Shown in pieces: positions 33,887-45,023 of a stretch of DNA of 64,000 bases (positions are counted from its first letter, which is position 1; each line of letters opens with the position of its first letter). The position numbers and the translations under genes were made by a program. Under the pieces are notes generated by a model, which was given only the letters and a program-made list of their open reading frames with translations, had not been told where the DNA came from and made no database searches. Source of the stretch: Hysterangium stoloniferum (taxonomy: Eukaryota; Basidiomycota; Agaricomycetes; Hysterangiales; Hysterangiaceae); the NCBI GenBank assembly GCA_015178975.1, contig WHVD01000040.1:62001-126000 (forward strand), read 5' to 3'.

Positions 33887-35710
33887 TGTGATGTATTAGC
33901 CTTACTTTAATACTATTTTCTGAAAAAGGAGTCCAATGCTCTATCAAAATGTGCAAATACTCAATTCACTGCAAGGCAAAATAATTTAAGTATTTGATAT
34001 TAATCAGTGGCAGCCTAAATAGACTTAGAACCCCTGAAGTCAAGAGTTTACTTGAATATATGCACCCTACTTCGCAAAGAAGGTTTTGAGAGCTGCTTGT
34101 GCAAGCTTGTTCTTTTTCTGTGAAAATATATACTTAAAATATGAATAACAATTTACTGATTCAGAATCTAGATTCAACTTCGATTCTAGCTAGTTTATAT
34201 ATATTTTATACTATTTATCAAACAGTAAAAATATTTATAAACAGGTCAAAAGATTATATATAGAATAAAACACCTATTTGGCTAATATATACTTTATTTG
34301 TACTAACCTACAGGGTCTACTGTGATACTGACTTATCAGGATCTTAATGTAGTCTTAAGAATATTGCAAGGATATTCTCAGTATTCATTTATGTGAATAT
34401 GCTTTACTGATTCACAATAAATGAGCAAATAGAGGAGGGATTATTTGTAATGTAATAAACAGTCAAATTACTCAACAAGAGGTGACTGAAGTTTTAGATT
34501 ACAAATAACAATGTAAAGAAAACTAATAATCAGTACTCAATTAAGAGGTGACTATAGTATAAAGGATTAATACCAGAAGCTCAACAAGAGGTGGCAGGGA
34601 ATCCTGATTGGCCAGAAGAGTGACCAGGGGGTAGGATTATTGTCAGAAGCTCAACAAGAGGTGACAAAGGGATCCTGAGTTAACTTACGTCAGCAGCTCA
34701 ACTAGAGGTGACTAAGTGTTTGTATTTATTTGTCCAACAGCCCAACTAGGGGTGGAATAAACTGCTTGCTGCAGTGGCACACTGATGTGGCTGATAAAAT
34801 GTAGTAAAGATGATATTTTTTGATTGATTTTCAAGGCTGGAGCTGAGCTCCTTATATACATTTTAGTCTGAGACATTTAGAAGATTCTAGAAGATTGAAT
34901 GATGTCATTCTGGGAGGAATGATGTCATTTAGAATTTTCTAGAGCATTGTGGAAAGTTCTAACTACTTCTAAGACACTATAGAATATTCTTGGCATAATA
35001 GAACTTTCTGGAATCTTATAGAATATTCTACAATATTCTATCTATTATTAGTACCTACTATCCACTATTCCTTTGGAAGCCACTGGAATATTCCAGGGAA
35101 TTTCCGGTTTTTGCTGTAGTAGCATATATGATGACATAATGCTCTCACACCTGTGTGCACACATGACACCCTTCGCATCTTGTGACTGTCACACATTGTG
35201 ACTGTCGCGTGCCTGTGTGACCGTTGTGTGCCTTTGTGACCATCGCGCACCTTTGTGACCATTGCGTGCCCTTGTGACCATTGCGTGCCCTTGTAATAAA
35301 CACCAGGTGGCCAGTTTGATATTATTATATAATTATTATATTTATTTTTAGTTAACTATAAATATAATAATATAAATATATATATTGCCTTGAATATGCA
35401 TGATTATTTCACATTGTGTTTTGTTGGCGTCGGAGTTCGAGATGTCATGTGAATATCACGTGATCACTCGCACATTGTGAATAAGCGCTGAGTCACCAAC
35501 ATATTAATCAAAAAAGAATAAAAGTTAGAAATTTAATAACTTGCTCAATTTATAAGATAAAAATACAAAATAAATTGTATAAGTTCAAGATAAATCAAGC
35601 AAATATTGTACAATTTTATCGTCGCAATATAATTACATTTAAATATTCATTTTCGCAATTTGTTAGGGGAGATTGGTTAAAAATCGGGAAAAACTTAGAA
35701 ATACGTAACA
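33887..35710 (-). repeat. family C solo LTR in chromovirus pol
   Basis: 1824 bp with ends TGTGATGTATTAGCC and ATACGTAACA, flanked by the perfect duplication GTGCC (33882-33886 and 35711-35715). On the minus strand: TGTTACGTATTTC, ACCAATCTCCCC, tandem repeats (about 35180-35290), promoter TATATAAGGAGCTCAGCTCC, and several copies of TCACCTCTWGTTGAGCT (34490-34750). No coding capacity was seen. It may be a solo LTR or a non-autonomous element. Removing it and one TSD restores the pol frame ([16 protein letters not shown]). Confidence 0.88.
35180..35296. repeat. 20-bp tandem repeats in family C LTR
   Basis: Successive units of the type TTGTGACCATTGCGTGCCC, about five with variation, upstream of the promoter. 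The GTGAC core is shared with the family G repeats at 57688-57812. Confidence 0.7.
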
Positions 35711-36291
35711 GTGCCATGGGTTCCGGGGAAGCCATGGGTGCCGTAGGGATCACAGGAGTCCTCGAGACTGCAGGTGCCAGGAAGGCCATGGGTGCCATGG
35801 AGGCTGTGATGGGCACAGTTTCCTCGGCTGCTGTGGGAGTCCAGAATGTTATACTGTTAGCTATCCAGTCAATCAACAGATTGTAGTGGGTAAGCCAGTT
35901 GTGTCCTAGGACCACTGAGCAACTTGAGTCTATCTGGGTCACATACATAGAAAGTGACCAATTGAGATGTTCCACAAGGGAAACAGATGGGTAAATCACA
36001 AGCTTGGGTAACAACCGAATTACTTGTGCCATCGAAAAGGCAGAGGCTGACAGGATTAATCAGATAAGTTGACAACAAATGTTTTTTTGTGAATTTTGTA
36101 TCTAGAAAATAATGAGTTGAGCTGGAATCTATAAGAGCTGCGAAAACGAATTTTGGAATCATATTAGATATAAGTTTGATGAAAAAAGAATCAGAATGCG
36201 AAAGAGCAGATGCATTGAGATGAGTAAACTCTTGAATGCGTGGAGAGGCAATGCAACCCCCAACACATGTGGAGTCCATGGGGTTGCTCAC
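35711..36291 (-). pseudogene. chromovirus protease region, broken
   Basis: VFAALIDSSSTHYFLDTKF carries the retropepsin active site with the usual D-S-G changed to D-S-S. It continues [17 protein letters not shown], then in another frame [20 protein letters not shown], the standard end of fungal Gypsy proteases, and a Pro/Ala-rich linker (35716-35880) into RT. Confidence 0.8.
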
Positions 36292-36394
36292 TCTTTTTTC
36301 AAGTCAGAAGCCGGTTTGTCCTTTGACGGGGTTTCTGTGGAGGCCTTGGCTGTTCATGCCTTTGAAGAGTTTGCTTTTGCCAGCAGACATTCCA

Positions 36395-37538
36395 GAACTC
36401 GCTGACTGGGTTTTCTGCACAAGAGACAGAGGTTGTTGTCCATACAACATTGTCTTTACTGTGGGGTCAATTTGCCATCGGGTCCGAGTTTGCCTGTGAG
36501 GTCAGGTTTTCTGGCTTGCTTGCTGGACTGTTGACCCTTGTTGTTGTTGTTGTTGTTGTTGTTTGAAGACTTTTTATCATTCTTCTTGTTGGATTGTGTG
36601 GAGTGTTGGTTGCTGGTTGATGAATTGTTGTTGTTGGTTTTATTGGCTGTGGACTTGTTCACTTTGTTCATGAAGGTCTCGTGGGCAACTTCTGCATGAC
36701 ATTCCCAATAACGTGCATCTGCATTTTGAGCCTTAAGGCACATACAGGACAGGGTTTTTGGCTTGCCATCTTCTCCTTTCAAGACTTTATCTGTAAGGTG
36801 GGACAGCAGACCAGTGTAGAATTGGTGGTGGAGAGCGGGATCACCCACTGACAACAAGCTGCAAGGTTGTTGAATTGGACGATGTAGTCCATGATACGCT
36901 GTGTGTCCTTCATACAAAGATTTGTGAGATTGTTCTCAGCTTCTCCTGTTGGGTCATATGGGCCAAAGTTGGTTTCAAGTTCCTCAACAAAAGCATCCCA
37001 ATCTTCAAGCCAAAGTGGCTCTTCCTCAGAAAGTCTGCTAAAAGCCGGTTCGAACCATTTCAACACGGATCCCTGACAAGTATGAAAGTGCGTAGTTGAC
37101 TTTTTGGGAGTCTGTGGAGAATGTGGCAGATCAATCGTGGAAATTGAAGTGACATTGCATGAGGAAAGTAGAGAGTTTGTTTGGGTTGGAACCCATGAAG
37201 GATTCTGGAGTGTTGACTTTTGACTGGGGGGGTTCCAGATCTTTCTTTCTGCCTTCTCCGAGCATGTGATTCATCAACCTTTCTAAAGTGATTGCTAAAT
37301 ACTCAAAGGTGGGATCTGAAAGTGGCAGTCGATCATTAGACGGAGGATTTTTGACACCTTTTCCCTTGTCAGGTGCCACAGATTCGTCCTGGTTTTCCAG
37401 GACTTCTTCGATATGGGCTTCTTCCATGGCTTCCGGCTGGTTCAAGAGTGTCTTGCTGGTATACAAAGTTCATGGGGAATGAAGAGTCCACGGTCCAGGT
37501 AATGATGCCTGTGCATGCGCTTTCCTTCTTGGTGGCAT
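36395..37538 (-). pseudogene. chromovirus gag, broken
   Basis: Start MPPRRKAHAQA at 37538. Capsid region: LEDWDAFVEELETNFGPYDP and ENNLTNLCMKDTQRIMDYIV (36779-37066), then an Asn-rich linker made by a TTG/AAC microsatellite (36538-36561), GKLGPDGKLTP and a zinc knuckle remnant NNLCLLCRKPSQRVLEC whose histidine is lost. Shifts occur at about 37131, 36900 and 36780. Confidence 0.85.
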
Positions 37539-37555
37539 ATTGAACAATCTGTGAG

Positions 37556-37572
37556 TCTTAGTCAGAAAATAC
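37556..37572 (-). other. self-priming-type primer-binding site
   Basis: Next to the 5' LTR the sense strand reads GTATTTTCTGACTAAG. Its 11-nt core ATTTTCTGACT is the exact complement of AGTCAGAAAAT, which lies 33 nt downstream of the first T of the TATATAG box in this LTR (near 37900). Tf1/sushi elements prime by folding back the mRNA 5' end in just this way. No match to a tRNA 3' end was evident. Confidence 0.65.
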
Positions 37573-38386
37573 TATTAGGGCATGTACACAGCAGGTCTCT
37601 GAAGAAACCCATGGGATATTGGGTAGGACTTGGCTTCAGCTTATAGGCAAACTCTTGTGAGATTGTGTTGTCCAATTTCAGACAGGCAGATGGGAATCCT
37701 GGGGAGTCCAGGTGGGGTTCGTGGGTCAAGGGGTCATAGGTCAGAGGTTGTGGGTCGAGAGGTTGGGGAGTCAAGATAAATAAGAGAGATAGATGTGTCG
37801 GAGCCTGTGGGCTCCGACTAGCGAGAGGGGTGTAATTCAAGGAGGAGTTTAGAGTGGAAACTGTATTAGATTACTGGGGGGAATCTAAGCCGATTTTCTG
37901 ACTGGATTGTATGTACAACATCTGCCAGACTATATAGACTGTGGAATGAATGACATACCAAATCCAGTAATAATGAAATGGAACTAGCAAAACATAAAAT
38001 GAGAATAGTAAACACCAAATTGGTGTTAGGAACTGGACGGAATGGAGTGGAGTCCGAATCATGACAAATCATGAACCATAATGGGAAACAGAGTGGGAGC
38101 AGAGTCCGAATCATGACAGGTCATTAGACTAAAATGGGAATGGGGCTCAGTTAGAGGGATGACAGGTTTTTCGAGTGGGGTCCAGTGACTGATGCGTGGG
38201 ATGAGGTCAGACATAGATAGGGATGGAGTCCAGCGGGTATTCTGGTGACTGATACACGATGTAACGAAGTTGAATGTGGACAACAAGTCTGATGTACAGA
38301 GTCCAGCGGGTATTCTGGTAAACTGACAATTGGTGCATATGGGGCATGGGGGCATATAAGTTAGTGCCTGGAGTCTGGCAGGAATA
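37573..38386 (-). repeat. 5' LTR of the chromovirus, outer end truncated
   Basis: Matches 28822-29641 throughout but lacks the outermost 10-15 bp (ends GGCAGGAATAC). The inner tip is TATTAGGG instead of TGTTAGGG. TATATAG box near 37929 and shared motif at 37624-37655. Confidence 0.88.
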
Positions 38387-38552
38387 CATTTCTAATTTCT
38401 ACCCAGTTTTGAGCATCAATAAATACTGAGAATATCCTTGCAAGATCATTAAGACTACATTAAAATCCTGATAAGTTAGTATCACAGTAGACCCTGTAGG
38501 TTAATGACCTTTAGAGTATATTAGAATTTGGTATACTTAATAGTTTTTAGAT
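38387..38552 (+). repeat. right part of the split family C LTR
   Basis: AATACTGAGAATATCCTTGC and CAGTAGACCCTGTAGGTTA match 34300-34390 in inverse orientation, which places it as the continuation of 27921-28821 beyond the chromovirus. Some of the LTR between the halves has been deleted. Confidence 0.7.
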
Positions 38553-38554
38553 AT

Positions 38555-39560
38555 CCTCCCAAGCCTGACTGGAAACTGCCTACAATGCAGTTCAAATGGG
38601 ACCTGGTTTGTAGTTGAAATAATCATTATTCAAGGGATGAATGCCAGCTCTCCTGCTAAAGTTCCTGTCATGATGTTCACTTTAAGAATTCTGTGAGTCA
38701 TTTGTATTACCTGCAGTCTTGTTCTGTTACAAAGTCCTTATCCTGGATCCAAGTTCCAAAGAAGCATCCAAGGCACTCCAGGTTTCAGATGTAGTTTACT
38801 TCGTGACAATCCTCCAAAATTGATTGAATGTAAGTACTCAGCAGGATATAATGTCTCATTTCCTCCATCTTTGACACTGTCTGCACTGTAGTAGGTGCAC
38901 CCAATCCCTGGAAACTGTTCAAAAATCATGTCATTGCCTTTGTCTACATCTGAATTTTGAGGACAGAGAAGAACCTCAGTGTCATTACATTTGGAGGCAT
39001 GTCTTTTCCATGTCCAATATCCAGAAGCCATTGAGCAAATGTAGGGCTCTCTTGATCAGTGGGATCTACATGCATATTTAAAGATGCATGAGTGAGATAT
39101 TTCTTATTGTTATTCTCTACACTAATCCTCGCATATATATACAGTACACATGGATAAGGTTTCTCCACTAGGTGGATCGATACATCATACATAACATCAC
39201 TCATAGTATTACACGCTCGGCCCCACTTGTATCATACACGTGGCCCCACACGTTTCAGCACCCATGCTCTTACACTTGTATCACAATAATATTCTCACTC
39301 AAAAACAGAGTCCTGACTTGGCCCAAAGTGTGATACATGCACCAATAATATCTTCTTCTCAACCTTTCAGAATAACAGACAAGGTCTGTTGAAAGTCACC
39401 ACCCCATGCCACTGTAATGCCTCCAAAAGGGGCATTCTTATTAAGGATATCCTTGAGGCTCCAATCCACTCCCTCACAGGTGAAGCAAGTCGGCGTTGAA
39501 ACCTCATCCTAATTGTCCAGTTTGGATGGCTTTGTTAGGATGTGTGCCTAGAATGTTACT
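38555..39560 (-). pseudogene. Helitron helicase fragment
   Basis: Pif1-like helicase of a Helitron: APFGGITVAWGGDFQQTL (about 39420), SPTFAQWLLDIGHGKDMP, LRFFSVLKIQ, CTYYSADSVKDGG, YPAEYLHSINFGGLSRSKL then HLKPGVPWMLLWNLDPG and RQFPVRLG at 38560. It ends exactly where the family C LTR begins. Stops are frequent. It resembles the plus-strand copy at 54241-57263. Confidence 0.88.
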
Positions 39561-39863
39561 GGACTCTCACTCAATATCACAAATCATACTTCTATCTATT
39601 AACCATTGCTATGTCTCAAAGTCATAATCAAGCATGTTATCCCCCATCCCACTTATTCCAGAGTTGTCTTACACATTGACACTTAGTCAATATACCCATC
39701 AGGACAACATTGCATTTTGTGATCAGATCCCTCAGGTAATCCACTTATTGTTCCCCCTTATATACATTCACTTGTTTATTGTTTCACACTGGATTAAGTA
39801 TCATTTTGGACACTCCAAATATTACTCGACCTCATATTCATCCGGCATCCTGATATCCATCTC

Positions 39864-40678
39864 TGTTACGACCAGAAATCCTGCCAGACTCCAGGCACTA
39901 ACTTATATGCACCTGCACCCTACATGCACCAATTATCAGTTTACCAGAATACCCACCGGACTCCATACATCAGACCTGTCCATGCTTGACCTTCGTTACT
40001 TCATGTATCAGTCACCAGAATACCGGCTGGACTCCACTCCTGTCTATCACTGACCCTGTCCATGCACCAGTCACTGGACCCCACTGAAAACCCCACAGCT
40101 CTCTAACTGAGCCCCATTCCCATTATGGTCAAGTGACCTGTCACAATTCAGACTCCGCTCCCACCCCATTCCCATTATAGTTTTACGACCTGTCATGATT
40201 TGGACTCCACTCCATTCCATTCTGTTCCTAACACCAAGTTTGGTGTATATTTATCTTGTTTCATGTTTGCTAGTTTAGTTTTCATTATTACTGGATTTGG
40301 TATGTTATTCATTCCACAGTCTATATATTCTGGCAGATGTTTCACATACAATCCAGTCAGAAAATCAGCTTAGATTCTCCCCAGTAATCTTAGTATGTTT
40401 TCCGCTCCATTCTCCTCTTTGAAACACACCACTCTTACTCATCAGAGCCCACAGGCTCCAACCCATCTATCACTCAACCTCTGACCTATTCATCTCAACC
40501 CCCTGACCTCTCAACCCACAAACCCCTCCTGGACTCCCCGGGATTCCTGTCCACCCATTTGAAATTGGACAAGACAATCTCATGAGGGTGCAGCCTATAA
40601 GCTGAAGCCAAGTCCTACCGGCTTTCCCATGGGTTTCTCTGGAAACCCTCCAATAAACTCTGTGCACGACTCTTAACA
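39864..40678 (+). repeat. solo chromovirus LTR (family A)
   Basis: TGTTACGACCAGAAATCC to CGACTCTTAACA, 815 bp, flanked by the perfect duplication ATCTC (39859-39863 and 40679-40683). TATA-like box near 40321 and shared motif at 40583-40614. Confidence 0.93.
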
Positions 40679-40683
40679 ATCTC

Positions 40684-41596
40684 TGATTGTGAAGAGTGGT
40701 GGAAGTTCTAACCATTCTATATATGAAGAATATTGACCGTTTAGGTATGACACGACAATGTATTGACTATCTAGTTCAATACAGTTGAGAGAATTAGCTA
40801 TCTTAAGTAGAATAGAAAGCTAAGACAAATAAAAGAGAATTGACTATGAAGTACGATTTTAAGTGACTGCTTGAGTGTTTGAGGAAATAATGAGAGTCAA
40901 ATAAACAGAGTAGTGTGGATATAGTCCGCATGGATTGAGATAACAGTTCGAGCTTCAACTAGTATAGTTCAAAACTCTGATTGCACTGGTAGTTAAAGCC
41001 CATCCATGATGGTTGAGATGATACCCCAATCACAACTTACAGGACACTAAGTGGGTGTCTGGGTAAGTCGTGGTTATGGGGTAAAAAGTGTCTGAGTTCT
41101 AACTATCAGTGCTAGAATACATTGGTCTGGCATGTATGCACCCACAAGAGTCAATGTACCGAATGCATAGGTTGTCAGACTAAATATATGCATATAATAA
41201 AATAGAGAGAAAATAGAAATGATAATGGAAATATAGTGTGGGCTCGTCCAGACTATATTTCACAGTATATTTCGCAGTACCTCTCACACTGATTATAGCA
41301 TCCTTTGCAGTGGTGTCCCTGATATCTGTCAGTGACGATTTATAATACTTTCTACTTTGGTCTAACCTTTGATCAGATATTCTATTACATATTAGATCTT
41401 CCCTTCTCTCCATGTGACTCCATTGATTTTTCCACATCACATTGAGAACTCCTGATACATAAGGGTTCAAATTATCTCAAGAAAAACATACCAAATCATT
41501 AGGGCCAGATAGTTACATAAGTTAAGAGCTCCCATGACCACTGTGGCCACTGAAATAGACAAGAAAATTAAATTCCATAAATACATTGGGCACCAA
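40684..41596. other. unassigned sequence
   Basis: No gene or known repeat could be supported. Short frames on the minus strand (41180-41470) show no motif. Confidence 0.4.
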
Positions 41597-41601
41597 ACTA
41601 G

Positions 41602-42342
41602 TGTTAAGAACCGAAAACTGATGGATGTAGGTAGGCTGACAGGGACCAATCGGAAGGACTTCACTTCAGCTTATGTGCTGCACCCTTGCAAGTTACCATC
41701 AGGTGTCCTTAAATTTCAGGCAAGCAAAAACTAGTCCTATCGAAATCCTCACAGTGAGTTACTGATTGGAACTGAAGGATAAGTCGAGTGTCAGGCCGAG
41801 GGGTCAGAGGCTGAGGGTGGGTGAGTGCACGCAGAGGTGGGGAGCGGGATACTTAGAGTGAGGCTTATGAGAGATGTATGTCAGTGTTCTGAGTCGATAT
41901 TCTGATTGCCTAGTAGTTACATTACAGTGGGTCTATATACAAGTTATCGGTGCCTAGAAACTACTAACTAAGGGAAGAGCAGAACATACTATTGACAAAT
42001 AAGCTTGACTAGAAACTGGCAGGTTACAATAATATTGGAAGCTGTGAATTAACTGAGAGTGGAATTATCAGAAAAGGAAATAGTCCAAAGGTTACAGGTA
42101 TATATGGCATAGGTGAAACATAGAGTAGAGCGGATCAACATAAGTAAAAAGGGGACATCAAAGTATAACCAGATAGTACGAGTATAATTTGACAGGGGTG
42201 TAAATGGGGTTTGATTGCCATGAAGGTATACATCAGTGTCAGGTGGCTGATGGTTTCCGATACAAAGACATGATTAATAACTAGAAACATTGCATCCTCA
42301 GGGACCGTCGGTTTGCAACAGGGTTGCGACACAGTTGTAACA
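41602..42342 (-). repeat. solo LTR, family B
   Basis: TGTTAAGAACCG to AGTTGTAACA, reverse of 8154-8906, flanked by the perfect duplication ACTAG (41597-41601 and 42343-42347). Shared motif at 41654-41688. Confidence 0.93.
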
Positions 42343-42347
42343 ACTAG

Positions 42348-43035
42348 TTTAAAATATAATGAATAAAAATAAAAATAAAAATTTTGGATTGTGCACATCC
42401 ATAAAAATAAGTGATAAGGACAGACTGCAACTCTTTTCTTCAGATATGAATTTGTCACCCTTGCTCACAGGGACAATGTGGGGATTGAATAGTTAGCTGG
42501 TCTGGGATGTACATAACATGTTAAATGTGTTGAATAAATAATGATAAGAGAAAAAGGTTGGGAAAATTAAGGGGAGGGAAATGATGGAGGATATCAAGAA
42601 TGGGGGGAAACAATAAAAAAGCAGGATAGCAGAACATATCCCTTGAGAAGTAAGTAGTTATCTAATACCAGGAACAGCATGCTCCATTTTGCAGGCTTGT
42701 GCCTATTAAAAGTAGAGGATAGTGAGCATTGTTACATATGGTTGATAGCAAAAAGGTTAGGTATTACTAAGCAACTGTAACAATACATAGCCTAATACCT
42801 AGTTACCCACAAATATCCATTAAAGTTTCAATTACCATTTTAACAGTGACCCAAGTAAATCTGTTTATGGATACCATGTAAGGGTGACCTCAAGATTCTC
42901 ATCCACAAAGTCATGATAATGAGCTGACATTCATGATATGCCTAGTCTCCTAATAATAAATCTGGAATATACTCTCCTGAGACACCAGGAGATTCTGTTT
43001 GAGGATAATTGAAAATAAGGACAGTAATTAAGAGC
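42348..43035. other. unassigned AT-rich sequence
   Basis: Nothing recognisable. The last five bases (43036-43040, ATCAC) are the left TSD of Copia C. Confidence 0.4.
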
Positions 43036-43040
43036 ATCAC

Positions 43041-43363
43041 TATAACAAATATACTCAGTCGACACATAAGGGTGATTCAACTATATTTGTTACCTATAAC
43101 AAATATACTATGACATGCTTTTGTTAATCTATTGTGACTATAATCAAGAAGATGATAATGTACCTCAGTCGACACGTAAGGGTGATTCGACTAAGGTATG
43201 GGTGTGTAACTTTGTAGTTAAATACTCTTCGGTATGGCTGAGATGGTAATACATGTTCTAAGGTATGGTACTGTCATATAAGCTTGATATGGGATGGGAC
43301 AGTGATGTTTAGTGCATTGTGTACGTTTAGACTTAAGCTTGGGTGCACGAGTCTATTTCAACA
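43041..43363 (-). repeat. 3' LTR of Copia C
   Basis: Sense strand TGTTGAAATAGACTCG to TATATTTGTTATA. Compared with the 5' LTR it lacks about 10 bp (CAGTATGGCTG-like) and has scattered substitutions. The pol frame runs into it and stops at 43333. Confidence 0.92.
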
Positions 43364-45023
43364 CTCCCCCTGGCTTGGTGCGCCTCGCAAAGTCGTAATT
43401 CGACACAATGCTTGTGGAAGAGCACTCTGGCTAGTGGCTTTGTGAACATATCCGTGAGGTTGCTGCTAGATGGGATGTGGTGTACTTCGATATCTCCTCC
43501 CTCCACACGTTCCCATATATAGTGATAGTGTATGTCAATGTGTTTGACACGTGTATTGTGCTTCGTGTTTTTGGTCAGTAGGACTGCACCCGAGTTGTTG
43601 TTATACAGGACAGCTGGTTTTTGTTGTGGGAACCCCACTTTGTCCATTGCTGAGTACATCCATAGGATCTGTTTCATACCGCACATAAGGGCCATGTATT
43701 CCGCTTCTGTCGTGGACAGGGCGACCGTCGGTTGATACTTTGAGCCCCAAGCAGTAGGTCCCCCTGCCTGTATGAATACATACCTGGAACATGACCGACA
43801 CATGTCGATGTCACCTGCGTAATCAGCGTCGATGTATCCAATTGGGGTGAGATTCTTGTGTGAACCACCATAAGTGATACTGTAATCGAGCGTCCCCTTG
43901 ATGTAATGGAGGACATGCATTAATGCATTCCAGTGTGCCTTTCCTGGGTTTGAGGCGAATTTGCTAAGTGTTGATATGGCATAGGAAAGGTCTGGTCGTG
44001 TCGCTATTTGTGCATACATAATCAACCCCAATAGTTCGCGGTAGGGTTTGTCTGAAATGAAAACACGGTCCTCAGTTGTTTGGGGGGCCTGTTCCTTGGT
44101 CAACGTAATGCCGGGTGGTAACAGTGTTGTGCGCAAGTTTGATTCTAACATTCCGAAACGTTCAAGGATGCATTCAAGGTATGCACATTGTGAAATTCTA
44201 ATGGTGCCCTGTTCCCTGTCTCTATCGATCTGTATCCCTAGTATGAGATTCGCATCTCCTAGGTCTTTCGTTTGGTATGTCCATCCTAATTCTTCCTTTA
44301 CCCACTCAGCCTCTTCCTTCGAGGACGATATCCTGGTTGTGTCATCGGTATAGGTACTTGTGATAGTGGTGTTGCCATTCAAGTGCCGAGAATGCACTGA
44401 TGGGTCAGCCTTTGAGCGGTAGTAGCCTAACTCACTCATTTCCTTATCCAATGTCCCCCACCAATTGTTTGCCCCATCCATCATTCCATATAGTGTCTTT
44501 TCTAACCATCCGACCTTCCCTTCCTCCTTCACTCCATCTGGTAGTTCAATGTATGTAGTGGCTTGTGGAGTGGAATTGAGATACACTGCGATGTAATCAA
44601 TCTGCCATGCTTCCATATTGGTTACAGCCGCAATGGCTAAGTTCATCCGTAGTGATTCATACCTTACGACCGAAGCGTATGTTTTCAAGAAGTCGACGCC
44701 AGGGATTTGCATAAAGCCTTTGGCAATGAGAGTTCTCTGTTGCCGTCATACTTGTTTGTGAAGGTCCACCGTGTTTTTATCAATCTGACATCCTTGGGGC
44801 AATCCACTACTGTCCAGACCCCATGCTTCTTCATTACCTCTAGTTCTTTACCTATTGGCCCCCCCCATATGTCGGGACATGTCATCGCCTCATGGTATGT
44901 GTTGGGAAGCCAGACATTTGTCGGTTCTGGGATCATTTTGGTATCTGTATGGAAAGCTCTGGCGTGGTCACTGTCTGTAATGTATTCAGGGGATTCTCTT
45001 AGATAGCTCAATATATGCTATAG
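43333..45023 (-). pseudogene. Copia C reverse transcriptase and RNase H
   Basis: A continuous frame of about 460 codons (43333-44712) contains TKARLIAKGF-like IPGVDFLKTYASVVRYESL, WQIDYIAVYLNSTPQATTY then IELPDGV, the catalytic loop TYTDDTTRISS (YTDD rather than the common YVDD), KDLGDANLILGIQ, RPDLSYAISTLSKFASNPG, YIDADYAGDIDMCRS, STTEAEYMALMCGMKQILW and the end DMFTKPLARVLFHKHC. The upstream part (44685-45011: SYLRESPEYITDSDHARAFH then KKHGVWTVVDCPKDVRLIKT) is in another frame, shifted near 44710. Confidence 0.9.

Larger units (their letters stand above)
28822..38386 (-). mobile_element. Ty3/Gypsy chromovirus (Gypsy 1)
   Basis: Minus-strand chromovirus with 5' LTR 37573-38386, self-primer-type PBS, gag, protease, RT, RNase H, integrase with chromodomain, then an opposite-strand accessory gene, polypurine tract and 3' LTR 28822-29641. 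All frames have stops or shifts. A family C LTR interrupts it between protease and RT (33887-35710). The outer end of the 5' LTR is missing, so no TSD remains, but the two halves of an older family C LTR on its flanks show where it inserted. Confidence 0.9.

Noticed and set aside
36538..36561. TTG microsatellite as a functional repeat
   Set aside because: It encodes an Asn run in the gag linker; simple slippage explains it.
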